From assembly GCA_034521835.1 (NCBI GenBank), contig JAXHMA010000003.1, positions 434,001-498,000 on the forward strand: a stretch of DNA of 64,000 nt, in the 5' to 3' direction. Within the stretch, counting starts at the first letter, position 1. Every line of letters begins with the position of its first letter. This DNA comes from JAMQKA01 sp034521835 (GTDB taxonomy: Bacteria > Bacteroidota > Rhodothermia > Balneolales > Balneolaceae). Below, one piece after another: positions 41,376 to 52,798 of this stretch. A program made the position numbers and the translations under genes. A model generated the notes under the pieces. It searched no databases. It saw only the letters and a list, made by a program, of their open reading frames with translations, and had not been told where the DNA came from.

Positions 41376-42941
41376 ATGGTAAACCATACAAAATTGATTA
41401 AATGGATAAGCATAAGAGAACATATATCTGTTTATTATCTTCATCCATCTATATTTCGGATAATTTTGTTGGTTCTGCTACTGTTAAGTTTAATTCCAAC
41501 TCTTTTATTGGGACAGGAAGCAAATAACCGTCCAAATATCCTATTTATCGGTATTGATGACTACAACGACTGGGCTGGCATTCTCGAGACCCATCCCCAG
41601 GTTGTTACTCCCAATATTGACCGCCTTGCCAACCGGGGTACCCTCTTCACCAACGCTCACGTGCAGGCTCCGGTATGCAATCCCTCCCGCGTCAGCCTTA
41701 TGACCGGACTGCGTCCTACGACCACGGGCATTTATGGACTGGCACCGGGGCACCGTGAGGCGGAGTCTACCCGGGATGTGGTCACGCTGCCCCAGTATTT
41801 TGCTGAGCACGGCTACCACACCTATTCAACGGGAAAAATATTTCACGGGGTATCCGAGGACGTACGAGAAGCCGATTTCCAGCATTGGGGGCCTGATGGT
41901 AATTTCGGTCCATTCCCGGAACAAAAACTCGTAGATAAGCCCCTGGATATGGTCGATCACCCGTTGGTGGACTGGGGTATATACCCGGAAGAGGATTCGG
42001 CGATGGGGGACTATAAAGTGGCCAGCTGGGCCGTTAAACGGTTGAAAGAGCTTGGCACCGGATCCCGCGAGGAACCGTTCTTTCTGGCGGTGGGTTTTGT
42101 TTCTCCCCATGTTCCTTTGTATTCGCCGAAAAAATGGTTTGACCTGTATCCTGAAGAGCAGAACGTCGTCTTGCCCCCGGCCCCCGAAGCCGACCGCGAA
42201 GATATCCCCGATTTTGCCTGGTACACCCACTGGTTTCTTCCCGAGCCGCGCCTGTCCTGGGTAATGGAAAATGATGAGTGGCATTCAATAGTGAGATCAT
42301 ATCTGGCCACGATCAGTTTTATGGATGCGCAGGTAGGCCGGGTCCTTGATACCCTTGAGGAGCAAGGGTTGGACGACAATACGATAGTGGTACTCTGGTC
42401 CGATCATGGATACCACCTGGGAGAGAAGGCAATTACGGGTAAGAACACCCTGTGGGAGCGAACCACGCGCGTCCCGCTGATTTTTGCCGGGCCGGGGGTT
42501 TCCGCCGGGGCGAAATCCCCGGAGGCTGTTGAACTGCTGGATATGTATCCCACGCTGGTTGAACTGGCGGATTTGCCCGACAAAGAGAATCTGGAAGGCA
42601 TATCACTGGTATCACAGCTCGAAGATGCGGCCACGCCGCGGGAACGCCCGGCGGTGACGACCGCCAATCCCGGAAACCGATGCTGTACGCACGGAGCGAT
42701 GGCGCTACATCCGGTATGCCAACGGTACGGAGGAGCTCACGATCATCGCCGGGACCCGCATGAATGGTCCAATCTGGCCGCAAATCCTGCCTATGCCGAT
42801 GTCAAAGAAAGGCTGGCAAAGTGGATGCCGGAAGACGGCGCTCCGCATGTGCCGGGCAGCCGGGCTCGAATACTGTGGCAGGAAAATGGAGAATGGCTCT
42901 GGGAGGGAGAACCCATAAAGTTCGATGAGCTTGTTAAATAA
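41376..42941 (+). CDS. S1-family sulfatase 5 (iduronate-2-sulfatase-like)
   Basis: 521 codons. A long N-terminal stretch precedes the hydrophobic signal IILLVLLLLSLIPTLLLGQ (about 29-47), so the true start may be later. The metal pair Asp61-Asp62 is in FIGIDDYNDW, and the canonical CNPSR motif is at Cys101 (APVCNPSRVSLMTGLRP). TLPQYFAEHGYHTYSTGKIF, FVSPHVPLYSPKKWFDLYPE and LWSDHGYHLGEKAITGK are typical of the iduronate-2-sulfatase-like S1 subgroup. Near 42680-42740 two compensating single-base errors garble AVRTERWRYIRYANGTEELY, but the frame is regained at DHRRDPHEWSNLAANP. It could act on 2-O-sulfated uronic acid or rhamnose (inference). Confidence 0.88.
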   Translation: MVNHTKLIKWISIREHISVYYLHPSIFRIILLVLLLLSLIPTLLLGQEANNRPNILFIGIDDYNDWAGILETHPQVVTPNIDRLANRGTLFTNAHVQAPVCNPSRVSLMTGLRPTTTGIYGLAPGHREAESTRDVVTLPQYFAEHGYHTYSTGKIFHGVSEDVREADFQHWGPDGNFGPFPEQKLVDKPLDMVDHPLVDWGIYPEEDSAMGDYKVASWAVKRLKELGTGSREEPFFLAVGFVSPHVPLYSPKKWFDLYPEEQNVVLPPAPEADREDIPDFAWYTHWFLPEPRLSWVMENDEWHSIVRSYLATISFMDAQVGRVLDTLEEQGLDDNTIVVLWSDHGYHLGEKAITGKNTLWERTTRVPLIFAGPGVSAGAKSPEAVELLDMYPTLVELADLPDKENLEGISLVSQLEDAATPRERPAVTTANPGNRCCTHGAMALHPVCQRYGGAHDHRRDPHEWSNLAANPAYADVKERLAKWMPEDGAPHVPGSRARILWQENGEWLWEGEPIKFDELVK

Positions 42942-43119
42942 AAGTAAACTTTAGTGGTCCCAGAATAGGGTTTAAAAACTCTATACGTTAAGTGCAGGGT
43001 TTTTTGTCGAGAGTTCAAATTCTGATTGGCGTTAGGTAGAATATCAACGCTTTTCCGATAATGTTTGAGCATGATTACAAAAAGAAAAAACACTAAAATA
43101 ATTGAAGGCTTTTTTATCC

Positions 43120-44291
43120 ATGAATTATATTTCCATACGACTAAAATTATTAATTACCTGTGCAGTTCTAAGTTTTGACTTGGTGGCCCATGCACAAGAA
43201 AATACCCACCAAAATATACCACCCGTCCAATTCCAAAAAGTACAGATCGCCTCCGAGAGTTATGAGTCGGTAGGGGTCTTTGATGTAAATAATGATGGAG
43301 AACTTGATATAGTCTCTGGTTCGTTCTGGTACGAAGGGCCTGATTTCCCCAAAAAAGATATATCGGAGATGTGGAGCGGTATGGCGAATACTGGGATGAT
43401 TTTGCAACCATTCCCCTGGATGTAAATAATGACGGACATGTTGACTATGTCACGGGCGGTTGGTTTGGAAAAAGCATCCGATGGCACGAAAATCCGGGCG
43501 ATGATTCAGAGTGGAGCGAACATATCATCGATCAAACCGGAAACGTGGAGACGGTCCGGAGCTGGGATGTGGACGGGGACGGATACCGGGAAATTGTTCC
43601 CAACAACCCGAACGATCCACTGAAATTTTACAAACTGGACCGGGACAACAACGGGCAACCCCAAGGCAGTTTCACCAAGGTTCCCGTAGCCGACGAGCAA
43701 GGGCATGGGCTTGGCTTTGGAGACGTTAACGGGGACGGCCGGGGTGATTTTATAATAAGTACTGGCTGGCTGGAAGCTCCCGAGGATCTTACAGATGGCG
43801 AATGGACGCTGCATGAAGAGTTTGACCTGGATGATGCCAGCGTTCCGATAATGGTTGTGGATGTGAATAACGATGGCAAAAACGATCTGATCGTGGGCCA
43901 GGGCCACAGCTACGGGCTCGACTGGTACGAGCAGAGCGTCACCTCCAGTGGCGAGAGGAGTTGGATAAAGCACTCCATCGATCCGAATAACTCCCAGTTT
44001 CATACCATGGAATGGGTCGATATCGACGGGGATGGTGAAAATGAGCTGGTGACCGGCAAGCGCTACCATGCCCACAACGGCAACGATCCCGGGGGCGATG
44101 ACCCGATCGGTCTCTACTACTACAAGTGGAATGGAGAGATTTTTGTTAAAAATACGATCAGTTTTGGACCGCTCGGTGAGGGTAAGGGTACCGGTATTTA
44201 CTTTGAGGTGGTGGACCTGAACCACAATGGTCGAAAAGACATTGTGGTGGCCGGAAAAGATGGTCTCTACGTGTTCTTTAATGAGGGATGA
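43120..44291 (+). CDS. Secreted FG-GAP/VCBS repeat protein (one frameshift)
   Basis: About 390 residues. ATG 43120 gives a signal peptide ending DLVAHAQE. At least five calcium-binding repeat loops follow: DVNNDGELDIVSGSFW, DVNNDGHVDYVTGGW, DVDGDGYREIVPN, DVNGDGRGDFIISTGW, DVNNDGKNDLIVGQG and DIDGDGENELVTGKR. The last loop is LNHNGRKDIVVAGKDG. The frame changes between 43370 and 43420. Such propellers are common next to sulfatases and heme-binding proteins in glycan loci and may be non-catalytic binding proteins or lyases; no catalytic residues can be assigned here. The SGNH hydrolase follows 94 bases on. Confidence 0.85.
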
Positions 44292-44385
44292 TGACAAGCC
44301 TTCAAGGGCGTGCGGGAAAAGAGAAGATATCCTGAACGTGAGTCCTGATTACATCAAAATGTACTTTTAAAAATCAGTTTGAAGA

Positions 44386-45623
44386 ATGCGAAATGCTAAA
44401 ATATCCAGTTTCTTAATTCTATTACTTCTCGTCTTTTCACATGGCTGTGTTACGGCTGAAACCACAATATCTGAGGAGGATATCCCCCCTTTTGAGCTCC
44501 GGCACGGGGATAGGGTGGTCCTGCTGGGCAACTCCCTGATCCAGAATGATCTGGAGTATGGATATATTGAATACGCATTGACCACCCGGTGGCCGGAGCG
44601 GGATATCACGTTCCGTAATCTGGGATGGACGGGAGATACGGTGCATGGAGAGGCCCGCACCTACTACACCACACCGCCCGAGGCATATGAATTGCTGACC
44701 CAACAACTGGAGGAGGCGGATCCAACGGTTGTTTTGTGGGATACGGAGCCAACGAGGCCTATGCGGGAAAAGAGGGAATCCCCAGATTTGAAGAGGGCTT
44801 AAACAAATTACTGGATAAGATTGACGAGCTGGATGCCCGGGCGGTCCTGCTGTCTCCGATCCCCCACATGGCTGGTGTATCGTCCGCGGCTGGTGTATCG
44901 GAACGCAATAAAAATCTACAGCTGTATTCATCGGTAATCACCCAAACAGCTGAGGAACGGGATCTGCGATATATCAACCTGTTCGATCCATTTCAGGATT
45001 ATAACAACAAAGAGCTGTTGACAACCGATGGTGTTCACCTGAATGAGAATGGATACTATTACCTGGCGTCCGTGATGGAGGATCAGTTGGGACTCTCTCC
45101 CAGGAAATAAGAGATACGGATCGATCTTTCCACGAAGGTAATTGAGGCCACCGGAACCACCACAATACTGGAGAACCAATTCCAGGATGGTTTGGTGCAG
45201 TTTACCATGGCCCGTTCCATCCTCCCGTTGCCCCCTCCACCTTCGGAAACGTTCGCGCGCGAGCAGGCCATGAATTTTCAGGTAGGGGGGCTCAACAGTG
45301 GGTGCTATACTGTGACTGCAGATTCGGATATTGCGGCTTCCGCATCAGCGGAGCAGTGGTCGGCCGGCGTCCAGGTTAATCGAGGAGTACTTTTCAGGCA
45401 AGCTAAGGAACTGCAGGAACTTATCGTAGATAAAAACCAGTTGTTCTTTCGTAAATATCGTCCCACCAACAGAACCTACCTGGTCGGATTCAGATCGCAT
45501 GAGCAAGGTCAGAATGCGAAAGAGCTGGAGCAGCTGGACCTGTTCATATCGAGATTGGAAGGTCAGATATTTCAGCTGAGGGAGCCGCATCCCAAACAGT
45601 ACACTCTGAAACCGGTTAAGTAG
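44386..45623 (+). CDS. SGNH/GDSL-family hydrolase lipoprotein (frameshift and in-frame stop)
   Basis: Probable carbohydrate esterase or related SGNH hydrolase. The lipoprotein signal is LLLLVFSHGC. Block I is GDRVVLLGNSLIQ (Asn-Ser in place of the usual GDS), then FRNLGWTGDTVHGEAR. After a break at 44738 (GGG where GGGG gives WGYGANEAYAGKEG) come LLSPIPHMA and the catalytic-triad block TTDGVHLNENGYYYLASVM (Asp and His). A TAA stands at 45108-45110, yet the same frame stays open for another 171 codons (EIRIDLSTKVIEATG, PPSETFAREQAMNFQV, LREPHPKQYTLKPVK). So the gene is split or the stop is an error. It directly precedes the heme-binding protein, a pairing seen in related genomes. Confidence 0.78.
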
Positions 45624-45654
45624 CAAGCGAAATTTAAAATTTATTTGTACAGAA

Positions 45655-48600
45655 ATGAGAGATCAGAAACCCGGTATAATGACAAATGTCAAGGGGATAT
45701 ATCATTGGATGGATAGGGTGCATACTACTGTTGGGGAAGTCAGTAAAACCCCTTTTGGGCTGTTTGGAATATTGCTGTTACATATGCTTTTGATCTCTCC
45801 TGCCCGGATGGCCGCACAGGACAACTTGCGGAATGTACCCAACCCCGACCCGCAGTATGAGCTCGAAACCCTGAATGTTGCTGACGGATTTGAAGTCAAT
45901 TTGTTTGCCGATGAACCGATGCTGGTTAAACCGATACAGATGAACTGGGATGAGCAAGGGCGGTTGTGGGTGGTTGGCAGTGAGCATTACCCGCAGCTAA
46001 AGCCGGGAGAAGTACCCAATGATAAGATTTATGTGCTGGAAGATACGACGGGGGACGGAAAAGCGGATGTCTCCACGGTCTTTGCAGAGGGATTGCATAT
46101 TCCCACCGGAATATTGCCGGGGGATGGCGGTGCTTATGTGGCAAATGCAACGGAAATTCTGCATTTGAAGGATACCAATGGAGACGGCAAAGCCGATCAG
46201 CGACGAAAGGTGTTGACAGGATTTGGCACGGGTGATACCCACCACCTCATTCATACATTCCGATGGGGACCGGCCGGGCGATTTTATTTCAACCAGTCCA
46301 TCTACATACACAGCCGGATTGAAACGCCGCACGGGGTGAAAGAGCTAAAAGGGGGAGGCGTTTGGCGCTTTCAGCCCGAGACCATGGAACTGGGCGTTTA
46401 TGCACGGGGGTTGATAAATCCGTGGGGCTTGCGTTTTAACAAGTGGGGCCAGTCATTTTTAACCGACGGGGCCGGACGGGAGGGGATCAACTACGCTTTT
46501 CCCGGGCTGACGTTTGTCTCAGCTCCCGGGGCAGAACGAATTATTGAGGGATTGAATCCCGGTCAGCCAAAACATTCAGGGCTGGAAATTATTTCAGGGC
46601 GGCATTTCCCGGACTCGCTGGCGGGCAGCTTTATTACCAATGATTTTCGAGCGAACCGTATCAACCGTTTTGTCCTGGAGGAGCAGGGCAGCGGGTATGT
46701 TTCGAATCAGGCGGAAGACCTGCTTTGGTCCGATAACGTAGCATTCCGTCCGGTCGATATTTCTATTGGACCGGATGGCGCTATTTACGTTGCCGACTGG
46801 TACAATCCGATCATCCAGCACGGGGAGGTGGATTTTCGCGATCCACGCAGGGATCACACGCATGGACGGATTTGGCGGATAACGGCAAAAGATCGCCCCC
46901 TGGTCGATAAACCCAAACTGAAAGGGATATCGACAGGAGAACTTCTGGATGCCCTGAAACGGCCGGAAAAGTGGACCCGCTCGCAGGCGAAGCGCCTGTT
47001 GAAAGAGCGGGGTGCCGAACAGGTAGTACCCGAACTGAAAGCATGGGTAGATGGGTTGGATCCTTCAGACTCCCGTTATGAACAGTACCTGTTGGAGGCG
47101 CTCTGGGTGTTTCAGTCGGTAGATGCCGTTAACCGGCCTCTACTTGAGAAAACGCTGAATGCTGAGAATCACCAAGTGAGAGCCGCTACTGTCAGGGTGC
47201 TGAACTATTGGTATGAAAATATAGACAACGCCTCCCATTTGCTTGAGCAGGCTGTGGGGGATGATCATGCAAAAGTACGTCTCGAGGCGGTGATCGCTCT
47301 TCGCAACCAGCAAAACGCAAAGGCGGCGACGACGGCTCTTTCTGTGCTGGATTCGCCCATGGATAATTTCCTGGATTTTGCCCTCTGGCAGACCGTACGC
47401 GAGCTGGAACCGTACTGGATGGAGAGGCTTCAGGCAGACTCAAGCTTCCTCAAAGACCCCAGGAAAAGAGCGTATGCATTAAAATCGGTTCCCAATCCAG
47501 AGGCGGTAGGTCATTTGCTAACGCTCTACCAGCGAGGAGAGATGCCTGAGGAATATAACGAGGATCTGTTTAATTCCGTTGCCCGGTGGGGAACGTCTGA
47601 CGATTTGGCTGTGATTTTGAATTTGGCCACAAGTGATGCCGAAATCCATCGCGAGAGGCGTGCCTCGTATCTGGCAGCCCTCGTAGAAGCGGCCCGCCAG
47701 CGCGAAGTAAAACCGACAGAAGGTATAGATCAAATCGTTAAATATATCGACAGTGATAATGTGGAAATTGCCCAACACGCCCTGCGGCTCACCGGGTACT
47801 GGAACCTGGAGCATCTTCGAGAGGACATTGCCGATATTGCGAAAATGGGCAAGGAGGCGCTGAGGCCGGCGGCGGTTGACGCGCTGGCTACTTTGGGAGG
47901 GAACCAGAGTCTGGATCTGTTAGTGCGGATGAGTGGATCTGAGTACCCGGATGAGTTGCGACTAATGGCTGCCGAGCGACTTGTTAGATTAAATTTGGAA
48001 AAAGCTGCTTCCAATGCTGTAAAAATATTCCGGGAGGTATCAGGTCAGGCCGGCACAGAGGATCTTTTTTCGGCGTTCTTTTCTCAGGAAGGGGGCATTG
48101 AAATACTTGCAGAAAAGCTTTCCGATCAGGAAATCCCGAAGAGATCGCACTGGAAGGTCGCAAGCTTATGGAACGACAAATACCATTTAACAGGAGAGAA
48201 GATAAAGACGTAGAAGCCCTTAGGCAGGTATTTGAAGCTTCAGGAGGTGAACTGCCTCCTGAACGTATGCCCCAGGACTTGACCAGCCAGCAGCTCAACA
48301 GGCTCGAACTTGATGTAAAAGCAAGTGCGGATCCCGCGCGCGGAGAAATGATTTACCGGGAGCTTTCCTGCGAAAGTTGCCACGCGATCGGGGGAGCAGG
48401 AGGTCTGATGGGACCCGATTTGAGTAGCTTGGGAGCGAATGCGCCCACCGACTATATCATCGACGGTATAATCAACCCAAGCGCCGACATAAAGGATGGA
48501 TACGAGCTGACTCGGATTGTACGAAGTGACGGCAGTGAAGTTCGGGGATACGTGGTCAATGAAACGTCTTCGGAAGTGGTGCTACGAGATATCAGCGGAG

Positions 48601-49247
48601 AAGAGATTTCCATACCGGTAAACCAGATCGATACGCGCGAGGTCGTTCCCGGATCACTGATGCCTCCGGGCTTGACTTCTGGCTTGGAAAGAAAGGAGTT
48701 TATCGATTTAATTGGTTTTCTTTCCAAACTTGGTGAGACAGGTGAATTTCGCGTGCCGAATGAGAAACTGGTTCGGCGCTGGCGAACCCTGGCTGATAAC
48801 GAAGAGGTTATTGAGCAAATCGACAAAACGGAAATGAATTTTCCAGTACAAAACCGAACAGAGTTAAGTTGGCAGCCTGCTTACAGTAAAGTCTCCGGGA
48901 ATCTGCCTGTTAAAGAACTGCCCCTTCTGAAGATAGAGGACGGTAAGGAGTATAGTTTTGTGAAGTTTGAACTTGAGGCCCTTTCAGGAGGAAATGTGTA
49001 CCTTCGGTTCAACTCAACCGATGGAATTACCGCATGGGTTGGTGAAGATATGCTTAAAAAAGAAGATGAGGCAATGTTTGTGGCAGAGTTAACGAAAGGT
49101 ATCAACGAGTTTACCCTTGCCATCAATCGTGAAAATCAGGAGGGAAACGCAATTCAGATCGGAAGTTCGAGAAGCGAGCAGCTCACCTGCCCAAACAAGG
49201 CTTATTATGGGCAGCTAACATTGAGTCGGGTGCCTTTCTGTGGTTGA
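45655..49247 (+). CDS. PVC-type heme-binding dehydrogenase-like protein: propeller, HEAT repeats, cytochrome c (one frameshift)
   Basis: Exported protein of about 1200 residues. The signal region ends ISPARMAAQ. An N-terminal sugar-dehydrogenase-like propeller (about 70-410) has NVADGFEVNLFADEPMLVKP, GRLWVVGSEHYPQ, THHLIHTFRWGPAGRFYFNQ, NPWGLRFNKWGQSF and DISIGPDGAIYVADWYNPI. Helical HEAT-like repeats follow (about 420-830). The cytochrome c-like domain has the heme motif CESCH (YRELSCESCHAIGGAGGLMG) and ends with SLMPPGLTSGLERKEFIDLI, Met being a possible ligand. The frame breaks at 48135, where CCC would need a fourth C. A CBM-like tail follows. Likely periplasmic redox enzyme acting on sugars; the substrate is unknown. 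Confidence 0.87.
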
Positions 49248-49559
49248 AATTATGGCTGGTAAATTTTTGAGATTGTCTTATTGGTCGCGTAAACAGGAGA
49301 GCCTGTATCCCATAAGTCAATAATGTGGAATGTTTTGGAATATCAATGGGTAATTGTATCCAAGATCAAAGTCTGAGTATATTCGAAACAGTAGTTTAGA
49401 TGATGATTTTGAATATGCGAAAATGTCGAGATTGGGCAAAATCACACTTTTAAAAAAATCCTCTGTGGTTTAAATATTTTGTTTTGATCTCATTTAAATC
49501 CACAAGATTGAGAATGACATCAAAACGGTAGAAAATTCAAAGTCTTTGAACAAATAAAA
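49248..49559. other. Upstream region of tandem aldolase; nothing recognised
   Basis: About 310 A/T-rich bases without a credible frame or terminator. It presumably contains the promoter of the aldolase gene, because the G+C content and codon use change here. Confidence 0.3.
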
Positions 49560-50847
49560 ATGGAATTCAGTCAAAAATCACCCAGCGAGCAGATATCGGA
49601 AACTATGAAGAGAGTATATAGTATGGGAATGACGACGGCTTCAGGAGGAAATATCTCCATTAGAAAGAAAAACGGTGATATTTGGTCCACGCCCAGTGGC
49701 GTTGATAAAGGGTCATTAAGACCTGAGGATATCGTATGTGTGAAGAAAAACAGTGACATTCAAAATGAGTTCGGATTTGGCCCTACTTCAGAATTGCCTT
49801 CTCACCGAGCAGTATATAGAAAAAGGAAGGATTTAAATGCAATCATTCATGCTCATCCCTCTGCGCTACTCACCTTTAGCATTGCCAGAAAAGTGCCAAA
49901 TACAAAAATAATTCCACAAGCGTACAATATTTGTGGAGAAATAGGATATGCACCCTATAAAATATCTGGAAGTAACGCCTTGGGAGTGAGTGTATCAAAA
50001 GAATTTGAAAAGGGATATAATTGTGTTGTTATGGAAAACCATGCAATTATAGTGGGGGGTAAATGTATGTCTGAAGCATTCCAGAGGTTGGAAACGTTAG
50101 AATATTGTGCTTGTACGATTATAAATTCAATAAAGTTGGATACATACAATACACTCAGTACAGATCAGATAAAAGCATTCTCTGATCGTGATTACGACTT
50201 ACCCGAAAAAGATGATACAGAACATCCATCCGATGAAGGAGAGATTCGAAACGATATATGTAAAATGGTGAAGCGGGCATATCGTCAGAAATTGATGATC
50301 AGTACTTTTGGTACCGTTTCCATTCGATGGAAAGGAAATGATTTCTTGATTACCCCAACTGGTGTTGATCGGCAGAAAATTGACAACCAGGATATTGTCC
50401 AAATTAGTAATGGGAAAAGAGAGATGGGTAAATATCCAAGCCGGTCGGTCCGAATGCATCAGGCCATTTATGAAAAACATGCGCATATTAATTCTATTAT
50501 CATATCACATCCCCCGAATGTATTGAGTTTCTGTGTTTGTGGCATTTCTGTAGACACCAGTATTTCACCTGAAAGTTATGTATTACTACGCAATATTCCC
50601 TTAGTGCCATTTGGCAAACAGTTTTAAAAATGGAATAGATATTGTTAATAAGCTTTCCCCAGAAACACCAATAGTTCAGATACAAAATGATGCCGTTATA
50701 GCCACAGGAAAGTCAATATTTGAAGCATTTGATAGACTTGAGGTGGCCGAGTATACAGCAAAATCGTTGCTTGATACCATTCCGATGCAGAGAAAATATT
50801 CTATTGAGGATAAAAATCTTAAAGAACTTGAAAATAAGTTTTTATAA
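49560..50847 (+). CDS. Tandem class II aldolase/adducin-domain protein (one frameshift)
   Basis: Cytoplasmic protein of about 425 residues made of two class II aldolase (fuculose-phosphate aldolase-like) domains. Domain 1 (about 8-200) has the full zinc site: Glu78 in TSELPSHRAVY, His97 and His99 in IIHAHPSA, and His161 in MENHAIIVGG. Domain 2 (about 225 to the end) follows the same pattern but aligns Ser for the Glu, ISHPPN in place of HAHP and QNDAVIATG in place of ENHAII, so it cannot bind zinc the same way. The frame breaks near 50615 (LVPFG). It may cleave a sugar phosphate or act as a sugar-acid epimerase. A/T-rich codon use differs from its neighbours. Confidence 0.8.
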
Positions 50848-51009
50848 TATAGGTTTTGTATCGTCCTAATTGGACTAAAAATATACGATGAGATGATGTT
50901 AAGAAAGTTCAGTATATATTATAAAACCGTTTAAAATAATTGTAATCCCTCATAATCATAATGAACAAGAATAGTTTTCAATGGAATAATCCCAAAAAGG
51001 AGATCTGAT

Positions 51010-52334
51010 ATGGCAGAAAAGTCCAGCTCACGTCTGAATTTCATCAAAACACTAACCGCAGGTACTGCTGGTCTTACTCTTGGCGTTAGCGCTCAAAGTT
51101 ATGGAAATATTATCGGGGCCAATGAACGCATTAGGGTAGGCATCATCGGGGTAGGTCGTCAGGGCCGGGGATTGCTTGGAAATGTACTGAGTGAGTCCGA
51201 TGCCGAAGTCGTCGCTTTAAGTGATGTATATAAGCCGAACTTGGATTTTGCAGCTGCACAAGCTCCCCAAGCCGATACGTACAACGACTTCCGGAATATC
51301 CTGGACCGTAATGATGTGGATGCCGTTGTCATAGCCACTCCTGACCACTGGCATGGACTGAATACCATTTTAGCCTGTCAGGCAGGGAAGGATGTGTATG
51401 TGGAAAAACCTCTGTCACGCTATATCGGGGAAGGCCGAAAGATGGTGGACGCCGCTCGTAATAATAAGCGGGTGGTCCAGGTGGGGACGATGCAACGTTC
51501 TGGCCGGGTATTTCAGGAAGCGGTGGAGATTGTTCAGGTCGGGAGATCTCAGGTCCGATAAGTTTTGTTCGAACCTGGAATTATGGCAACGACTACCCAG
51601 ATGGTATCGGGAATCCCGACAATAGTAATCCGCCAGAGGGACTCGATTGGGATATGTGGCTGGGTCCGGCCCAAGAGCGCCCGTTTAACATCAACCGGTT
51701 TGGGGTGATTTTGAACGAGGAATGGGAATACCAGCGCTGGGCCAGTTTTCGTTGGTTTTGGGATTACGCGGGTGGGATGATGACCGACTGGGGGGTTCAT
51801 CTACTCGACATTGTTAACTGGGCAATGGATGTTCAGGCTCCCCAGGCGGTAACCGCCGGTGGGGGTAAATTTTATCTCCAGGACAACCGAGAAACGCCGG
51901 ATACCTTGTCTGCTACATACCAGTATCCCAACTTTGTTTGCACCTACGAGAACCGTGTGGCTAACAGCAGACCGATAGATGGGAATGGCTATGGAATTAT
52001 GTTTCACGGAACGGAGGGTACCCTGTTTGTTGATCGCGGAAAGCTCACATTAACCCCGGAACCGGGTAGCAGGCTGGAGGCTCTGAATATGGAGGTTGAG
52101 GAAAATGCCCGTGCCAAACATGTACGCAATTTCCTGGACTGTATAAAGTCCCGCAACAAGCCCATTTGTGATGTGGAAATTGGACACCATTCTACTGTTA
52201 CGGCTCACCTTGGCAATATCGCCTTTCGTTCGGAAGAACGAATCCAATGGAATAGCAAAACGGAACAGGTCCAAAACAGTGAAGAGGCAAATAATTTGGT
52301 TACGGGATTTTATCGCAAGCCATGGACAATTTAG
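51010..52334 (+). CDS. Gfo/Idh/MocA-family oxidoreductase, exported (frameshifted)
   Basis: NAD(P)-dependent sugar oxidoreductase of about 440 residues. It has an N-terminal export signal of Tat-like build (SSSRLNFIKTLTAGTAGLTL, but with SRL in place of RR). The Rossmann motif RVGIIGVGRQGRG is at about 42-54 and the catalytic-lysine motif VYVEKPLSRY at about 131-140. After frame changes near 51540-51555 it continues GPISFVRTWNYGNDYPDGIG, FRWFWDYAGGMMTDWGVHLL (DWGVH with the family His) and NGYGIMFHGTEGTLFVDRG. Exported members in Bacteroidota accompany DUF1080 and ThuA proteins and are linked to C3-oxidised sugars or GH109-like chemistry. Function here is inferred. Confidence 0.85.
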
Positions 52335-52798
52335 CCCTGTGAAATTATTAGTTCACAGCCAAACATATATTTTGAAGGATTCCAGGTGACTGAGTTTGTG
52401 GTAAAACATCACAGGAAAGATACACTTAGCCTCTGCTAAAGAAGTCGGTGGCTGGAATACAATCCAAATCATACGGCTAAAAACAATCTGGATAGCACCT
52501 ATTTCTCCGGGTTGACTAACCTAAGTGCGGTCGATCCAAAACTCAGTAGATGGCGCCAGAAGAAACACGCAGACTTGACCAAAAATTAGCGAGATAAACT
52601 GAAAATTTAAGACAACTGATCAGGATATATATATTTATAGTGATTGAAAGGATATAATAAAAATCGAAGAACGTCTGTTCTCAATATTTGTATTTTAATC
52701 ATCCAAAGAAAAAACGTATATATACAGTTACTTTTCTGAGGGGTTCTGCGGGGAGGACCACTCCATTATTTCCAGTATCATTTAATAAAGAAATACTT
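52335..52798. other. Gap with a possible unassigned gene remnant
   Basis: About 460 bases. One frame over 52450-52590 reads EYNPNHTAKNNLDSTYFSGL then TNLSAVDPKLSRWRQKKHAD and a stop, which looks protein-like but has no start and no family I recognise. The 3' end is A/T rich and carries the leader of the ThuA gene. Confidence 0.3.
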
